From contig JACZRS010000024.1 in the NCBI GenBank assembly GCA_022574595.1, positions 1 to 58,144 on the forward strand: DNA of 58,144 nt, given 5' to 3'. Below the pieces are notes generated by a model that searched no databases, was not told the origin of the DNA, and saw only the letters and a program-made list of their open reading frames with translations. Positions 50,731-58,144 of this stretch are shown here, piece by piece (within the stretch, counting starts at the first letter, position 1; every line of letters starts with the position of its first letter). The translations under genes and the position numbers were made by a program. The stretch is from Planctomycetota bacterium (GTDB lineage Bacteria > Planctomycetota > Phycisphaerae > Phycisphaerales > SM1A02).

Positions 50731-52200
50731 ATGAATCGCGATCGTCTCTTCCTCGGCAGCTGCTTCTCACTAATTTCTACATCAATTACTTTTGCTGTAA
50801 TCGGTGCAATATTAGGCCCGGTGAGAACTGAGTTTGCGCTGAGCAATCAGGAGTTGGGCTATATCGGAGGAGCGAGTCTCTTCGGTTTCCCACTCTCTAT
50901 CTTTGTTCTTGGCCCGTTATGCGACTCACTGGGGATGAAGAACTTGATGCGCTTCGCGGTGCTGTGCCATTTTGTGGGCGCACTCCTCATAATGCTGACG
51001 ACTGGAAATGCTGCATTCTGGATGCTTTTTAGTGGCGCACTGATTCTGGCAATCGGCAATGGAACCGTCGAAGCGGTATGCAACCCATTGATCGCTACGA
51101 TGTATCCTGACCAAAAGACGAAGAAACTCAACCAGTTTCACGTTTGGTTCCCGGGCGGGATATTAATAGGTGGTGTTACATGTTTCGCACTCGACAAGGT
51201 CGGTATCACAGACTGGCGAGTCAAACTGACCCTTATCATGATCCCGACCGTTGTATATGCGATCCTCTTTACACGCCAAGAGTTTACTGCAACTGAGCGC
51301 GTGCAGTCCGGAGTTTCCTTCGGTGACATGGTACGCGGTGCGTTGACTCGACCGCTGTTTATCATTCTCCTTCTTTGCATGTGCTTCACAGCATCGCTTG
51401 AGTTGGGGCCAGGCAGATGGCTGCCTCCTGTGCTAGAAGCTGGAGGGATTGCGGGCATTCTCGTTCTGGCGTACATCAACGGGTTGATGGCGGTCTTGCG
51501 CTCCTTCGCAGGACCGGTCATACATCGGCTATCGCCAACGGGCATCCTTTTAGCGTCATCGGTACTTGCTGGTGTGGGCCTGTATATGTTCAGCTTTGCC
51601 GAATCCACTGTGATGGCCTACGTTAGTGCCACTGTCTTCGGTATCGGCGTCTGTTACTTTTGGCCAACCATGCTAGGAGTTGTATCAGAGCGCGTACCAA
51701 AGAGCGGTGCATTCGGACTGGCGCTGATAGGAGGAACAGGTATGCTTATGGCCGGTGTCGTTACCGTTCCGCTAATGGGAAGGATCGCCGACAGTTATGT
51801 GCACGAGCGCTTGGAACCAGCCGACACTCGCACGACGCTACAGCGTATGGTTGTGACCTACCCGGCTGCTGCAGCCGACAAATCCGAGGAAGTTCAAAAG
51901 GAAGTAGTCGAGGCGGTAAATGCCGCCAACCTAGTGCTTGCAACTCCGCTTGGCCTACCTGAAGGAGAAACAGCTGATGCTCTTCGTCTCGCGATAAAAG
52001 CCAACCCCGGCGGTGAAGCTGCAGACAACGCCGTCAAGGATCTCCATAGCGTTCTCGATCCTGCAGACAACTACGGCGGTCGAATGTCATTCCGTTACAT
52101 CGCACCGTTTTCCATCATCATCATAATCGTCTTCGGCATCCTCTACCTGCGCGACAAGAAAGCGGGCGGGTACAAAGTAGAATCAATCAGCACTGAATAG
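50731..52200 (+). CDS. MFS permease
   Basis: 489 residues with 12 probable membrane helices. 'GYIGGASLFGFPLSIFVLGP' and 'CDSLGMKNLMRFAVL' give the cytosolic loop 2-3 region (GxLxDxxGxRxx-like), and 'GNGTVEAVCNPLIATMYPDQ' with 'LNQFHVWFPGGILIGG' follow; the Asn/His in helices 4-5 are typical of sugar-type MFS permeases. A cytosolic insert at about residues 365-455 is longer than usual. The substrate is unknown. Composition is more GC-rich than the genes to the left. Confidence 0.88.
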   Translation: MNRDRLFLGSCFSLISTSITFAVIGAILGPVRTEFALSNQELGYIGGASLFGFPLSIFVLGPLCDSLGMKNLMRFAVLCHFVGALLIMLTTGNAAFWMLFSGALILAIGNGTVEAVCNPLIATMYPDQKTKKLNQFHVWFPGGILIGGVTCFALDKVGITDWRVKLTLIMIPTVVYAILFTRQEFTATERVQSGVSFGDMVRGALTRPLFIILLLCMCFTASLELGPGRWLPPVLEAGGIAGILVLAYINGLMAVLRSFAGPVIHRLSPTGILLASSVLAGVGLYMFSFAESTVMAYVSATVFGIGVCYFWPTMLGVVSERVPKSGAFGLALIGGTGMLMAGVVTVPLMGRIADSYVHERLEPADTRTTLQRMVVTYPAAAADKSEEVQKEVVEAVNAANLVLATPLGLPEGETADALRLAIKANPGGEAADNAVKDLHSVLDPADNYGGRMSFRYIAPFSIIIIIVFGILYLRDKKAGGYKVESISTE

Positions 52201-52598
52201 GCAACGCGCATATGTCGCGCGCCATCTGCATGAGCGCCGCAGATCAGCCGTCGAACGGATGGTGGCTTTCCGAATTGATTAGTATCCCAACACAATTTTT
52301 CACACTTTTTCATCACACTCAACTCTTGCCTCTTGCCCGCCAATTATCAACCAGTCAGGCACGGATCACTTGATGATCATAGCTCGGCAATTCGGCGGTG
52401 TGTAGAGAACATCATCATCGATCGAGATAACGACCAGGCAATGATCGTGCTGCGACTGCTGCCAACCTTCGATGGCGGTCAGGCTACTACGAAGACCACA
52501 GTATTAAGCGTCCCAATCAAGATTGGTAAATTAAGTGTCGCTGTAAATGTTCAGGGCGTGCATGATGCCATTCGAGACCGATGACTTCCGTGGGACCA
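52201..52598. other. Region without a confident gene
   Basis: An 83-residue open frame (52333-52584, plus) ends 'ENIIIDRDNDQAMIVLRLLP' and 'VNVQGVHDAIRDR'. It vaguely resembles the C-terminal tail of a serine recombinase, but no catalytic part is present and I would not call it. Short direct repeats of GCGCG type occur near 52205-52220. No promoter or hairpin terminator was recognised. Confidence 0.4.
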
Positions 52599-53577
52599 CT
52601 ACTTTTCGTAAACCACCACCATGAACACATCGGAGGGACTGAATGCTCCGCGGCCGCTGGTAACGGATGAATCGCTATTCACGGTTTGGGGCGTGTCGCA
52701 GGCATCAACGGCCACCATGCCGTCGCTAGCCGGTGTATAGGTGTACCAGACATCGTGATTCAAGTTCGGGAAGTCGCTGCAACTGGATGTTCCATCATTG
52801 GTCGCACCAACGGTGGTTCCCATCACGGTGCCTGGGCAAAGATCGGCAGCTGAGGTACATAAATCGGAAACATTGTGCAGCCATCGCCTATCCCGTCGCC
52901 ATCGCCGTCGGCTTGGTCGGGATTAAAGACATGCGGACAGTTGTCCTCGACGTCGGGAATGCCGTCACCGTCATCATCTATATCGAGAGAAAGGTTGATG
53001 GCGTAAATGGAGCTAAACCCCACATCGCCTAGGAAGCATTTGGAGATGTAGGCAGTCTGGCTGTCGGGGGTGAACGTCGGCTGTGGCGAACAAACGTACT
53101 GCTAGATCCCGCCTTCAGCGTCCAGATCTAGTTGCCACAGGAAGGCTCCGTCGGCTGTGTCATAGGCCCGAGCCCAACCGGGCTGGCCGAAACCATCGCT
53201 GCCGCCGGCTAGGATAATTGAGCCGTCCGGTGGGACGTTGAGGCTGTCGAGCAGGCCCGAAAAACCTGTATGGTCCATCGGGTACTGCCATCGGGATTGA
53301 TTGCCCACAGTTGGAGGAAGCTGTAGGGGCTGGTGTAGATCACACTATTGGAGTCGATTCCGGGCATGAGCCGGAGATTGATCCCCTGGGGGTGGAATGT
53401 GATCCAGTCAACGCCGCCGTCGGGAGTGATGGCCTGCACTCCGGTCTGGCCCCACCCGACGATGACTCGCCCGCTCGGGTCCAACTTCGGAAAGTTTCCG
53501 GTGTGCAGATCCAGGTCTTGTGAATCGCTGGACCAGAGCTGGTCTCCATCAAATTCAATCACTGTTGGGATCAGTCG
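52599..53577 (-). pseudogene. Broken PQQ-like/TSP3 secreted protein
   Basis: Minus-strand fragments in three successive frames give a recognisable order: PQQ-propeller blades ('VGWGQTGVQAITPDGGVDW', 'LWAINPDGS', then 'AYDTADGAFLWQLDLDAEGG'), a TSP3 calcium repeat ('[20 protein letters not shown]'), and 'VGATNDGTSSC...DVWYTYTPASDG'. One frameshift separates the first two blades, an in-frame TAG at 53102-53104 interrupts, and a second frameshift follows the TSP3 repeat. The N-terminus is missing, cut at about 53577 where the Rrf2 gene begins. It was a secreted planctomycete-type protein and is now a pseudogene, unless these are assembly errors. Confidence 0.7.
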
Positions 53578-54060
53578 ATGTATGGAAAACAAACTGAATA
53601 CGGCATTGCTGTGATTAGTCGCCTCGCTGAGGTTTACGACGGAGGGAAGACACGGCTTTCCGCCGCTGATGTCGCGGATTCGCGCGGGCTGCAGCATCCT
53701 TTCGTGGCGAAGATCCTCTCGCAGCTCTCACAAGCCGGACTTGTGATCGGATCACGTGGACGGGAAGGTGGGTCTGCGCTGGCCCGAGATCCCAAGACAA
53801 TCAAGCTCTACGACGTGTTCAAACTTTTCGAGCGTACCGATAGCGATGATAACTGCCCATTCGGTGGGGGGCGATGTGGCGTCGGGCAGCCCTGCCCACT
53901 GCACGACAATCTGGTCGCGGTAGAGAAGGCCATGGATCACCTTCTTCATGACACCACGTTTGAAGTATTCCGTATCGCGGCCAAGAAGAGCCGACGGCAA
54001 TCCGAACCACCAAGTAAGAGAAAAACAACGCGCAAGAAAGAGTCCTACCGAGCACCGTGA
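53578..54060 (+). CDS. Rrf2-family transcriptional regulator with three cysteines
   Basis: 160 residues. 'KQTEYGIAVISRLAEVYDGG' and 'LSAADVADSRGLQHPFVAKI' form the winged helix, followed by 'LSQAGLVIGSRGREGGSALA'. 'DDNCPFGGGRCGVGQPCPLH' contains C-x6-C-x5-C, the arrangement for an [Fe-S] cluster in NsrR- and IscR-type sensors. The C-terminal ~25 residues are basic ('KRKTTRKKE'). By position, facing the octaheme cytochrome and membrane protein genes, it may sense NO or redox state and regulate them (inference). The ATG lies at the truncated end of the neighbouring pseudogene, so its promoter must lie in that sequence. Confidence 0.88.
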   Translation: MYGKQTEYGIAVISRLAEVYDGGKTRLSAADVADSRGLQHPFVAKILSQLSQAGLVIGSRGREGGSALARDPKTIKLYDVFKLFERTDSDDNCPFGGGRCGVGQPCPLHDNLVAVEKAMDHLLHDTTFEVFRIAAKKSRRQSEPPSKRKTTRKKESYRAP

Positions 54061-54198
54061 ACAACCACGCTTCCACGGTATTCTCCGAACTCACCCCGGT
54101 GACGGCGACCTCAGATTGATTGAATGGATCTGCGGCTCAGCTACTTGTAAACACATGACTTATAGGTAGACCGAGATTTGGAATAAAACGAGATGGGG

Positions 54199-55011
54199 TC
54201 ATGGCGTGCGGCTCATGAGGTCTAAAACCCCAATACCCGACAGAAGAGCGAGATCGACGAACAGAAGCGGAGCAAAGATCGGCGGGCCAAAGAGCAGGTT
54301 CGCCCAGAGATCTGGTCCGATCCCACCGGCAATGCCGCGCAGATGAAGCGCGAAGCCAAGACAGCCGACAACCGCTTGTACAAGGAGCACAAGTGCGCAC
54401 ACTCTAAGGAACGGGCGATTTAAGGGACGAGTGGCGGCGAGCGTGAGAAATCCCACAGCCAACCCACTACTGAAGACCGGGATCCATTCGCTTGTAACGA
54501 AGAACCCGTTTTGCGCGTGGTCGCACAGCGAGAGGATGAAGTTCCCCACAAATCCACCTAACCCAAGCAGGATAATCCAGCGCCCCCATTCCGTGCGCTC
54601 CGGATCGACCATTCGATTCATCAAGATCAGAAGGCCCAACCCGGCATAGGCGAGCGGGGCGGCGAACGGAGCGGTGTAAACCAAGCTGCCGATCGTTTGC
54701 AGCTCGAAGAACTGGCTCTTTAAGTGAAGGATCATCCCGCCGATGCCAACTATAATCGCAGCGCCGCCGATACATAGTCCTAGACACTTGCCCCACCTAC
54801 GCTCGAAGTTCCAGCAGGCTGCGATCGCGACCGCAAAGAGCGGCGTGGCGAGAAGCGAAAAACTAAAGGGGACCCATTCCAGGGGATGGGCGAAGCTGTT
54901 GATGGAATGCGCCAGGTAAGTGTCCAGTGCAAGAAACGCGATGTTCGTCAACACGAAGAGATCAAGGACAACCCATCTGTGACGAGGCCAGTCAATCATC
55001 GGGCAACTCAT
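54199..55011 (-). CDS. Polytopic membrane protein, partner of the octaheme cytochrome
   Basis: 270 residues with about eight membrane helices, including 'WVVLDLFVLTNIAFLALDTY', 'LLATPLFAVAIAACW', 'AAIIVGIGGMILHL' and 'LLFVDLALLSGIGVLDLM'. No heme- or quinone-binding motif is certain, although the His in 'GGMILHLKSQFFELQT' and 'SLCDHAQNGFF' could bind heme. The start overlaps the octaheme gene stop by 20 nt; an inner ATG at 54999 is also possible. Strong coupling suggests it anchors or exchanges electrons with that cytochrome (inference). Unrelated to NapC/CycB by motif. Confidence 0.7.
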   Translation of the reverse strand: MSCPMIDWPRHRWVVLDLFVLTNIAFLALDTYLAHSINSFAHPLEWVPFSFSLLATPLFAVAIAACWNFERRWGKCLGLCIGGAAIIVGIGGMILHLKSQFFELQTIGSLVYTAPFAAPLAYAGLGLLILMNRMVDPERTEWGRWIILLGLGGFVGNFILSLCDHAQNGFFVTSEWIPVFSSGLAVGFLTLAATRPLNRPFLRVCALVLLVQAVVGCLGFALHLRGIAGGIGPDLWANLLFGPPIFAPLLFVDLALLSGIGVLDLMSRTP

Positions 55012-56251
55012 TGCGTTGCTGACTCCGAAGTTCCTCTGCCATACTTTTAAGCTCGATCATCTTGAGCAGCAGTTCATAGTTGCCGTGCCACTGCACGAAG
55101 TCTGCACCGCCCATGAAGGCGCCGTGCTTTGCGGTTCTACCGAAGTAGTGCCAGATATCAAATATCAGGAACTCAATCGGCTCGTCAAATGGTTGTGGAG
55201 TCAACAGCCCCTCATCACGCAGCGCCTTTACTATGTCCAGCGCAGCCTGAACTTTGTCGTTTGTCGCGTGCACGACGATTTCAGCGTCCTCGTAGAATCG
55301 CTCGACCTGCGTTGATGCATGACACTTGAGGCATGTTTCCTTCATCGCTATTTGACCTATCTCATAGGTAGGGCGTTTCTTGGAGACGGGAGCAAACAAC
55401 CACCATGATAGGCGCTCTGTGACATCGTGAGTCACCTTTTGTCCTTCCAAGCCGCTCATATGACAAGTAGCGCAGCTAGGAACAGGCATATCCCGGGTTG
55501 TCAAAGTTTTGGCGGGGGCAGAGAGATTCATCAAGTTCTTTTGATGTGCCCAGAGAATGCCGTGCTTTGATTCGTTGAAAATTTCCAGTTGGGCATGGTC
55601 TGGTCCCATGTGACACTGGCCGCAGGTCTCCGGCTGCCGCGCCAGCGCCACGGAAGTGGCGTGGCGGGAATGGCAATGTACACACGAACCGATGCTGCCA
55701 TCGGAGTTGGGTTTGCCAATGTTGTGGCAGGCAAGGCATCCGAAATCCAACACGCCTTCGCCCTCTCGCTGTGCCAGAGCATTTGGGGGACGAAGCACGG
55801 TGCCCGGGTGGTATTTTTCGGCCAACGCGATTTGTTCATCGGTAAATGGGGTCGAACCCAGCACAGCCGCAAACGCCGGCGCAGCGTGTCGGCTTCTGAC
55901 GAATTGATCGTACTCGGTGGTGTGACATTGCCGGCAGTTTGAAGATGTCATCTGCCGGGTCAGTATGAAGCCTGAATGGGCCCATTGCTCCTGACCTTCC
56001 ATGGGTTGGTGGCAGTCCAGGCAGGTCACGCTTCGCCGCGCGTGCATCGACATCTCGAACTGATGGACGATCGAGGACGTTTCGCTTCGGTGACACTCGG
56101 CGCATTTTCCCGTGGCCCGGATAAAGCGGGCTGCGGGCTGTCCGCCTGCACCACCGCTTTGAAGAGGCGGTCGCGCGTAGTTCACAATCATCGCAGCCAC
56201 GATGAGGGCAGTACCAATGAAAATCGCAATGAAAAGAGACTTGAACGCCAT
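54992..56251 (-). CDS. Octaheme c-type cytochrome, hydroxylamine oxidoreductase (HAO)-like
   Basis: 419 residues. An N-terminal membrane anchor ('SLFIAIFIGTALIVAAMIV') precedes eight CxxCH sites: CAECH, CLDCH, CRQCH, CLACH, CVHCH, CGQCH, CATCH and CLKCH. 'ETCGQCHMGPDHAQLEIFNE', 'SKHGILW', 'PSCATCHMSG' and 'HDVTERLSWWL' are typical of the HAO/octaheme group. The C-terminus 'HGAFMGGADFVQWHGNYELL' matches the C-terminal helix of HAO. In ammonia oxidisers a Tyr near here is cross-linked to the active heme; here a Phe occupies 'ADF', which would fit a nitrite- or hydroxylamine-reducing enzyme, but I cannot verify the alignment. Periplasmic/exported; works with the membrane protein downstream. Confidence 0.85.
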   Translation of the reverse strand: MAFKSLFIAIFIGTALIVAAMIVNYARPPLQSGGAGGQPAARFIRATGKCAECHRSETSSIVHQFEMSMHARRSVTCLDCHQPMEGQEQWAHSGFILTRQMTSSNCRQCHTTEYDQFVRSRHAAPAFAAVLGSTPFTDEQIALAEKYHPGTVLRPPNALAQREGEGVLDFGCLACHNIGKPNSDGSIGSCVHCHSRHATSVALARQPETCGQCHMGPDHAQLEIFNESKHGILWAHQKNLMNLSAPAKTLTTRDMPVPSCATCHMSGLEGQKVTHDVTERLSWWLFAPVSKKRPTYEIGQIAMKETCLKCHASTQVERFYEDAEIVVHATNDKVQAALDIVKALRDEGLLTPQPFDEPIEFLIFDIWHYFGRTAKHGAFMGGADFVQWHGNYELLLKMIELKSMAEELRSQQRNELPDD

Positions 56252-56413
56252 GGTACTGTTTCTGCACTACTTCCTAAGGATCACTGCTCGAGAGCGATTC
56301 TGTATGCGGGCTGATCGAGTGCGTTGAACTTCCTTAACACCAGAATACCACAGACGGGTCCTTGACGCACAGTCTCCAGCGACTGTGCCAGAAAACGCCG
56401 GCAACGCCTCTGG

Positions 56414-56659
56414 TCAAAGGCGGACGATAATTCCGTGGGTCAAAGCGTGGTAATCGGATTTGAACCGACGATATTCACGTAAGCAAACATCCCCGTCCTT
56501 CTCCAAGGCTCGGTCGAGCAATGATGCCGCTTCTCGGTAGGCCTCTCGGTAGTAATGGCTGAGGATTCCGCCGAGTCGTTCGCGTCGCGCGACCACTTCG
56601 CTGAACGCGAAGGCATCATGGCTATCGACACCAGCCATTCCGACTGGTTGTGTTACCAC
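56414..56659 (-). CDS. Uncertain small protein
   Basis: 81 residues, helical and charged: 'FSEVVARRERLGGILSHYYR' and 'REAASLLDRALEKDGDVCL'. No family recognised. It sits between the octaheme gene and nadA, on the opposite strand to nadA, in the 657-bp gap 56252-56908 which otherwise shows no gene. The amphipathic character makes it more likely than random, but no SD is evident. Confidence 0.35.
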   Translation of the reverse strand: MVTQPVGMAGVDSHDAFAFSEVVARRERLGGILSHYYREAYREAASLLDRALEKDGDVCLREYRRFKSDYHALTHGIIVRL

Positions 56660-56809
56660 ACCAGTTATGTGACATCTGCGCTATTTCGCGAGCGGGTGCG
56701 CCCCTGAGCGGAGTCGCGCAGTCTGACTAGGATGTCAGCCCCGTGACCAGAGGTGTTTCTAGGAGGGGTTCGTTCAGATTTTTTCTCCATTCGCTAAGCT
56801 AAAAAGGGC

Positions 56810-56859
56810 TTGACCCCACCGGTGTAGGCCGATATAGTAGATAATTAGATATCTATATC
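56810..56859 (+). promoter_or_regulatory. nadA promoter with overlapping palindromic operator
   Basis: TTGACC (56810-56815), a 17-bp spacer and TATAGT (56833-56838) form a sigma70-type promoter. GATATAG (56831-56837) and CTATATC (56853-56859) form an inverted repeat around it, with a perfect TAGATATCTA palindrome (56846-56855) near the expected start point at about 56845. A repressor bound here would block RNA polymerase. The regulator is unknown. Confidence 0.65.
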
Positions 56860-56908
56860 CAATTTTCAGGAAAGAACGGCGAATTACGCTACCGGAGGAC
56901 TTTTTATC

Positions 56909-58102
56909 ATGCTATGGCAGCCTGCGCTTCCCGATCACTACAATGCTATGTCAGATGAGGATTTGGCCCAAGCGATCGCCGCCCGTCGCGACCAGCTCGG
57001 TGATATTTTGCTGATCCTGGGCCATCACTACCAGCAGGATGATGTTATCCAGCATGCCGACCTTACAGGCGACAGCCTTAAGCTCAGCCGATTTGCCGCA
57101 GAAGAGGCATCAAAACGTGGCACGAAGTACATCGTCTTTTGCGGTGTGCATTTCATGGCCGAGACAGCCGACCTCCTCACTGACGAGGACGTTTCGGTAA
57201 TCCTGCCGGACCTCTCCGCCGGCTGTCCGATGGCTGAAATGGCTGATTACAACGATGTCGTCGAAGCCTGGGAATCGATCCACGCGGTCATGGGTAACGA
57301 CTGGAATGGCCGGGTAATTCCCATTGCGTACGTGAATTCCAGCGCCGCGGTCAAGGCCTTTGTCGGCGAGAGCGGCGGCGCGTGCTGCACTAGTAGCAAC
57401 GCTACGGAGATCTTCGAGTGGGCCTTGGCTGGCGGTGCGCGGCCTTTGGAGAACAATGAACAGATCAAAGTGCTTTTTCTCCCTGATCAGCACCTGGGTC
57501 GGAACACCGCTTCGAGTTTCGGCCTGATCACCGAGGTTGAAGAAGCTGCTGGTCGGGCTCCCTCGGACACAGCGGTGTGGGATCCCAGACAGGAAGGCGG
57601 CGGACTCCGCGAGCAGCAAATCCGTGGCGCCACGATCCTGCTGTGGGCCGGTCATTGCACAGTTCACATGCGCTTCCGTCCCGAGCATGTCGATCAGGTC
57701 AGACGTGAATACGCCGAGACTGGAGGCATCACTGTGATCGTCCATCCAGAGTGCCGCAAGGAGGTGGTTGACCGGGCCGACGATGTTGGGTCCACGGAAT
57801 ACATCATCAGTCGGATCGAGCAGGCTGAACCAGGCACCAACTGGGCAATTGGGACCGAAGTGCACCTCGTCAACCGGCTGGCGAAGCGTGTTGCCAACCG
57901 AGGCGTAAGCGTCCGTATTCTCGGCGATTGCCTTTGTCTCTGCTCCACGATGTACCGAATCAACCAGCAGCACCTCTTGTGGGCACTCGACAATCTCACC
58001 GAAGGAACGGTTGTCAATCGAATTGAGGTACCGCCGGGGATTAGGAAACTTGCTCGGCTCTCGTTGCAGCGCATGATCCCGGCGCGAGCAGCAACCGCCT
58101 AG
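56909..58102 (+). CDS. nadA: Quinolinate synthase
   Basis: 397 residues; a [4Fe-4S] enzyme that condenses iminoaspartate with dihydroxyacetone phosphate to quinolinate, for NAD synthesis. 'ILGHHYQQDDVIQHADLTGD' and 'YIVFCGVHFMAETADLLT' are NadA signatures. Cys ligands are expected in 'CGVHFMAE', 'SAGCPMAEMAD', 'VHPECRKEVV' or 'LGDCLCLCSTMYR' (three of these). Long type, about 400 residues. GGAGG lies 12 nt before the ATG. Together with nadK in this window it belongs to NAD metabolism, but the two are distant. Confidence 0.97.
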   Translation: MLWQPALPDHYNAMSDEDLAQAIAARRDQLGDILLILGHHYQQDDVIQHADLTGDSLKLSRFAAEEASKRGTKYIVFCGVHFMAETADLLTDEDVSVILPDLSAGCPMAEMADYNDVVEAWESIHAVMGNDWNGRVIPIAYVNSSAAVKAFVGESGGACCTSSNATEIFEWALAGGARPLENNEQIKVLFLPDQHLGRNTASSFGLITEVEEAAGRAPSDTAVWDPRQEGGGLREQQIRGATILLWAGHCTVHMRFRPEHVDQVRREYAETGGITVIVHPECRKEVVDRADDVGSTEYIISRIEQAEPGTNWAIGTEVHLVNRLAKRVANRGVSVRILGDCLCLCSTMYRINQQHLLWALDNLTEGTVVNRIEVPPGIRKLARLSLQRMIPARAATA

Positions 58103-58144
58103 CCATAGCCTTTTCCAATGATTAACATCGATCCAAATCGCTCA

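Noticed and set aside
1-58144. tRNA, rRNA, CRISPR array or prophage
   Set aside because: No cloverleaf, rRNA core motif, spaced direct repeat series, integrase or phage structural gene was recognised on either strand.

Overview
The window looks like the chromosome of an uncultured, moderately GC-poor planctomycete, most likely Phycisphaerae-like. This is an inference from protein style. Three points support it: secreted beta-structured proteins ending in dockerin-like EF-hand pairs plus '..LLILFxNWG' tails; a pseudopilin with a GFTLTE cleavage site next to them; and many lipoproteins and small intergenic hairpin repeats. No tRNA, rRNA or CRISPR array was seen.

Layout. (1) 1-480 is a foreign-looking, low-GC edge: on the minus strand a SecF piece is joined out of frame to a UvrC piece, both in a style I associate with Patescibacteria, and a 5'-truncated hypothetical gene abuts it. 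(2) 1-11.2 kb holds gap, an NmrA/SDR protein, a PduO-type cobalamin adenosyltransferase, a DUF2752 membrane protein with two lipoproteins, two GT4 glycosyltransferases, a small three-gene unit of unknown function whose last gene is broken by a long hairpin repeat, an amidohydrolase and a flavin reductase. (3) 11.2-16.3 kb holds mraZ behind a five-unit 10-bp-phased operator, then a ~400-nt gene-free and strongly hairpin-forming stretch ending in a terminator (candidate structured RNA), csrA, an Nfu protein, a lipoprotein with a JAMM-like C-terminus and an M48 membrane protease. (4) 16.3-25 kb holds dapF, a REP-associated transposase between two 89-bp near-identical palindromic repeats, and a co-directional arginine/ornithine catabolic set: M20 peptidase, class III aminotransferase, AstA, AstD, a GT2 and a ureohydrolase. 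(5) 25-38.9 kb is housekeeping: tilS with a decayed copy of its own 3' end 0.9 kb downstream, serS, nadK, a MddA-like methyltransferase, an ABC ATPase, a large membrane protein and an HD-GYP protein.

(6) 39.07-45.5 kb is a compact arginine biosynthesis operon argR-argC-argB-argF-argG-argH. argH carries a C-terminal N-acetylglutamate synthase-like domain. Two ARG boxes overlap the argR promoter, whose predicted start point is the argR ATG itself (leaderless). (7) 45.5-50.7 kb encodes secreted dockerin-tailed proteins and a pseudopilin, followed by a decayed pseudopilin paralogue. (8) 50.73-58.1 kb is visibly more GC-rich and bounded by two truncated pseudogenes. It carries an MFS permease, a broken PQQ/TSP3 protein, an Rrf2 regulator with three cysteines facing an octaheme hydroxylamine-oxidoreductase-like cytochrome and its membrane partner, and nadA behind a clear promoter/operator.

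Together the catabolic set and the ArgR operon describe arginine metabolism in both directions. The biosynthetic operon lacks argD and argE/argJ, and the catabolic cluster contains an aminotransferase and an M20 hydrolase of suitable chemistry. The catabolic cluster lacks astB and astE, for which the ureohydrolase and the M20 enzyme are plausible substitutes. All function assignments come from reading motifs; no database search was possible.
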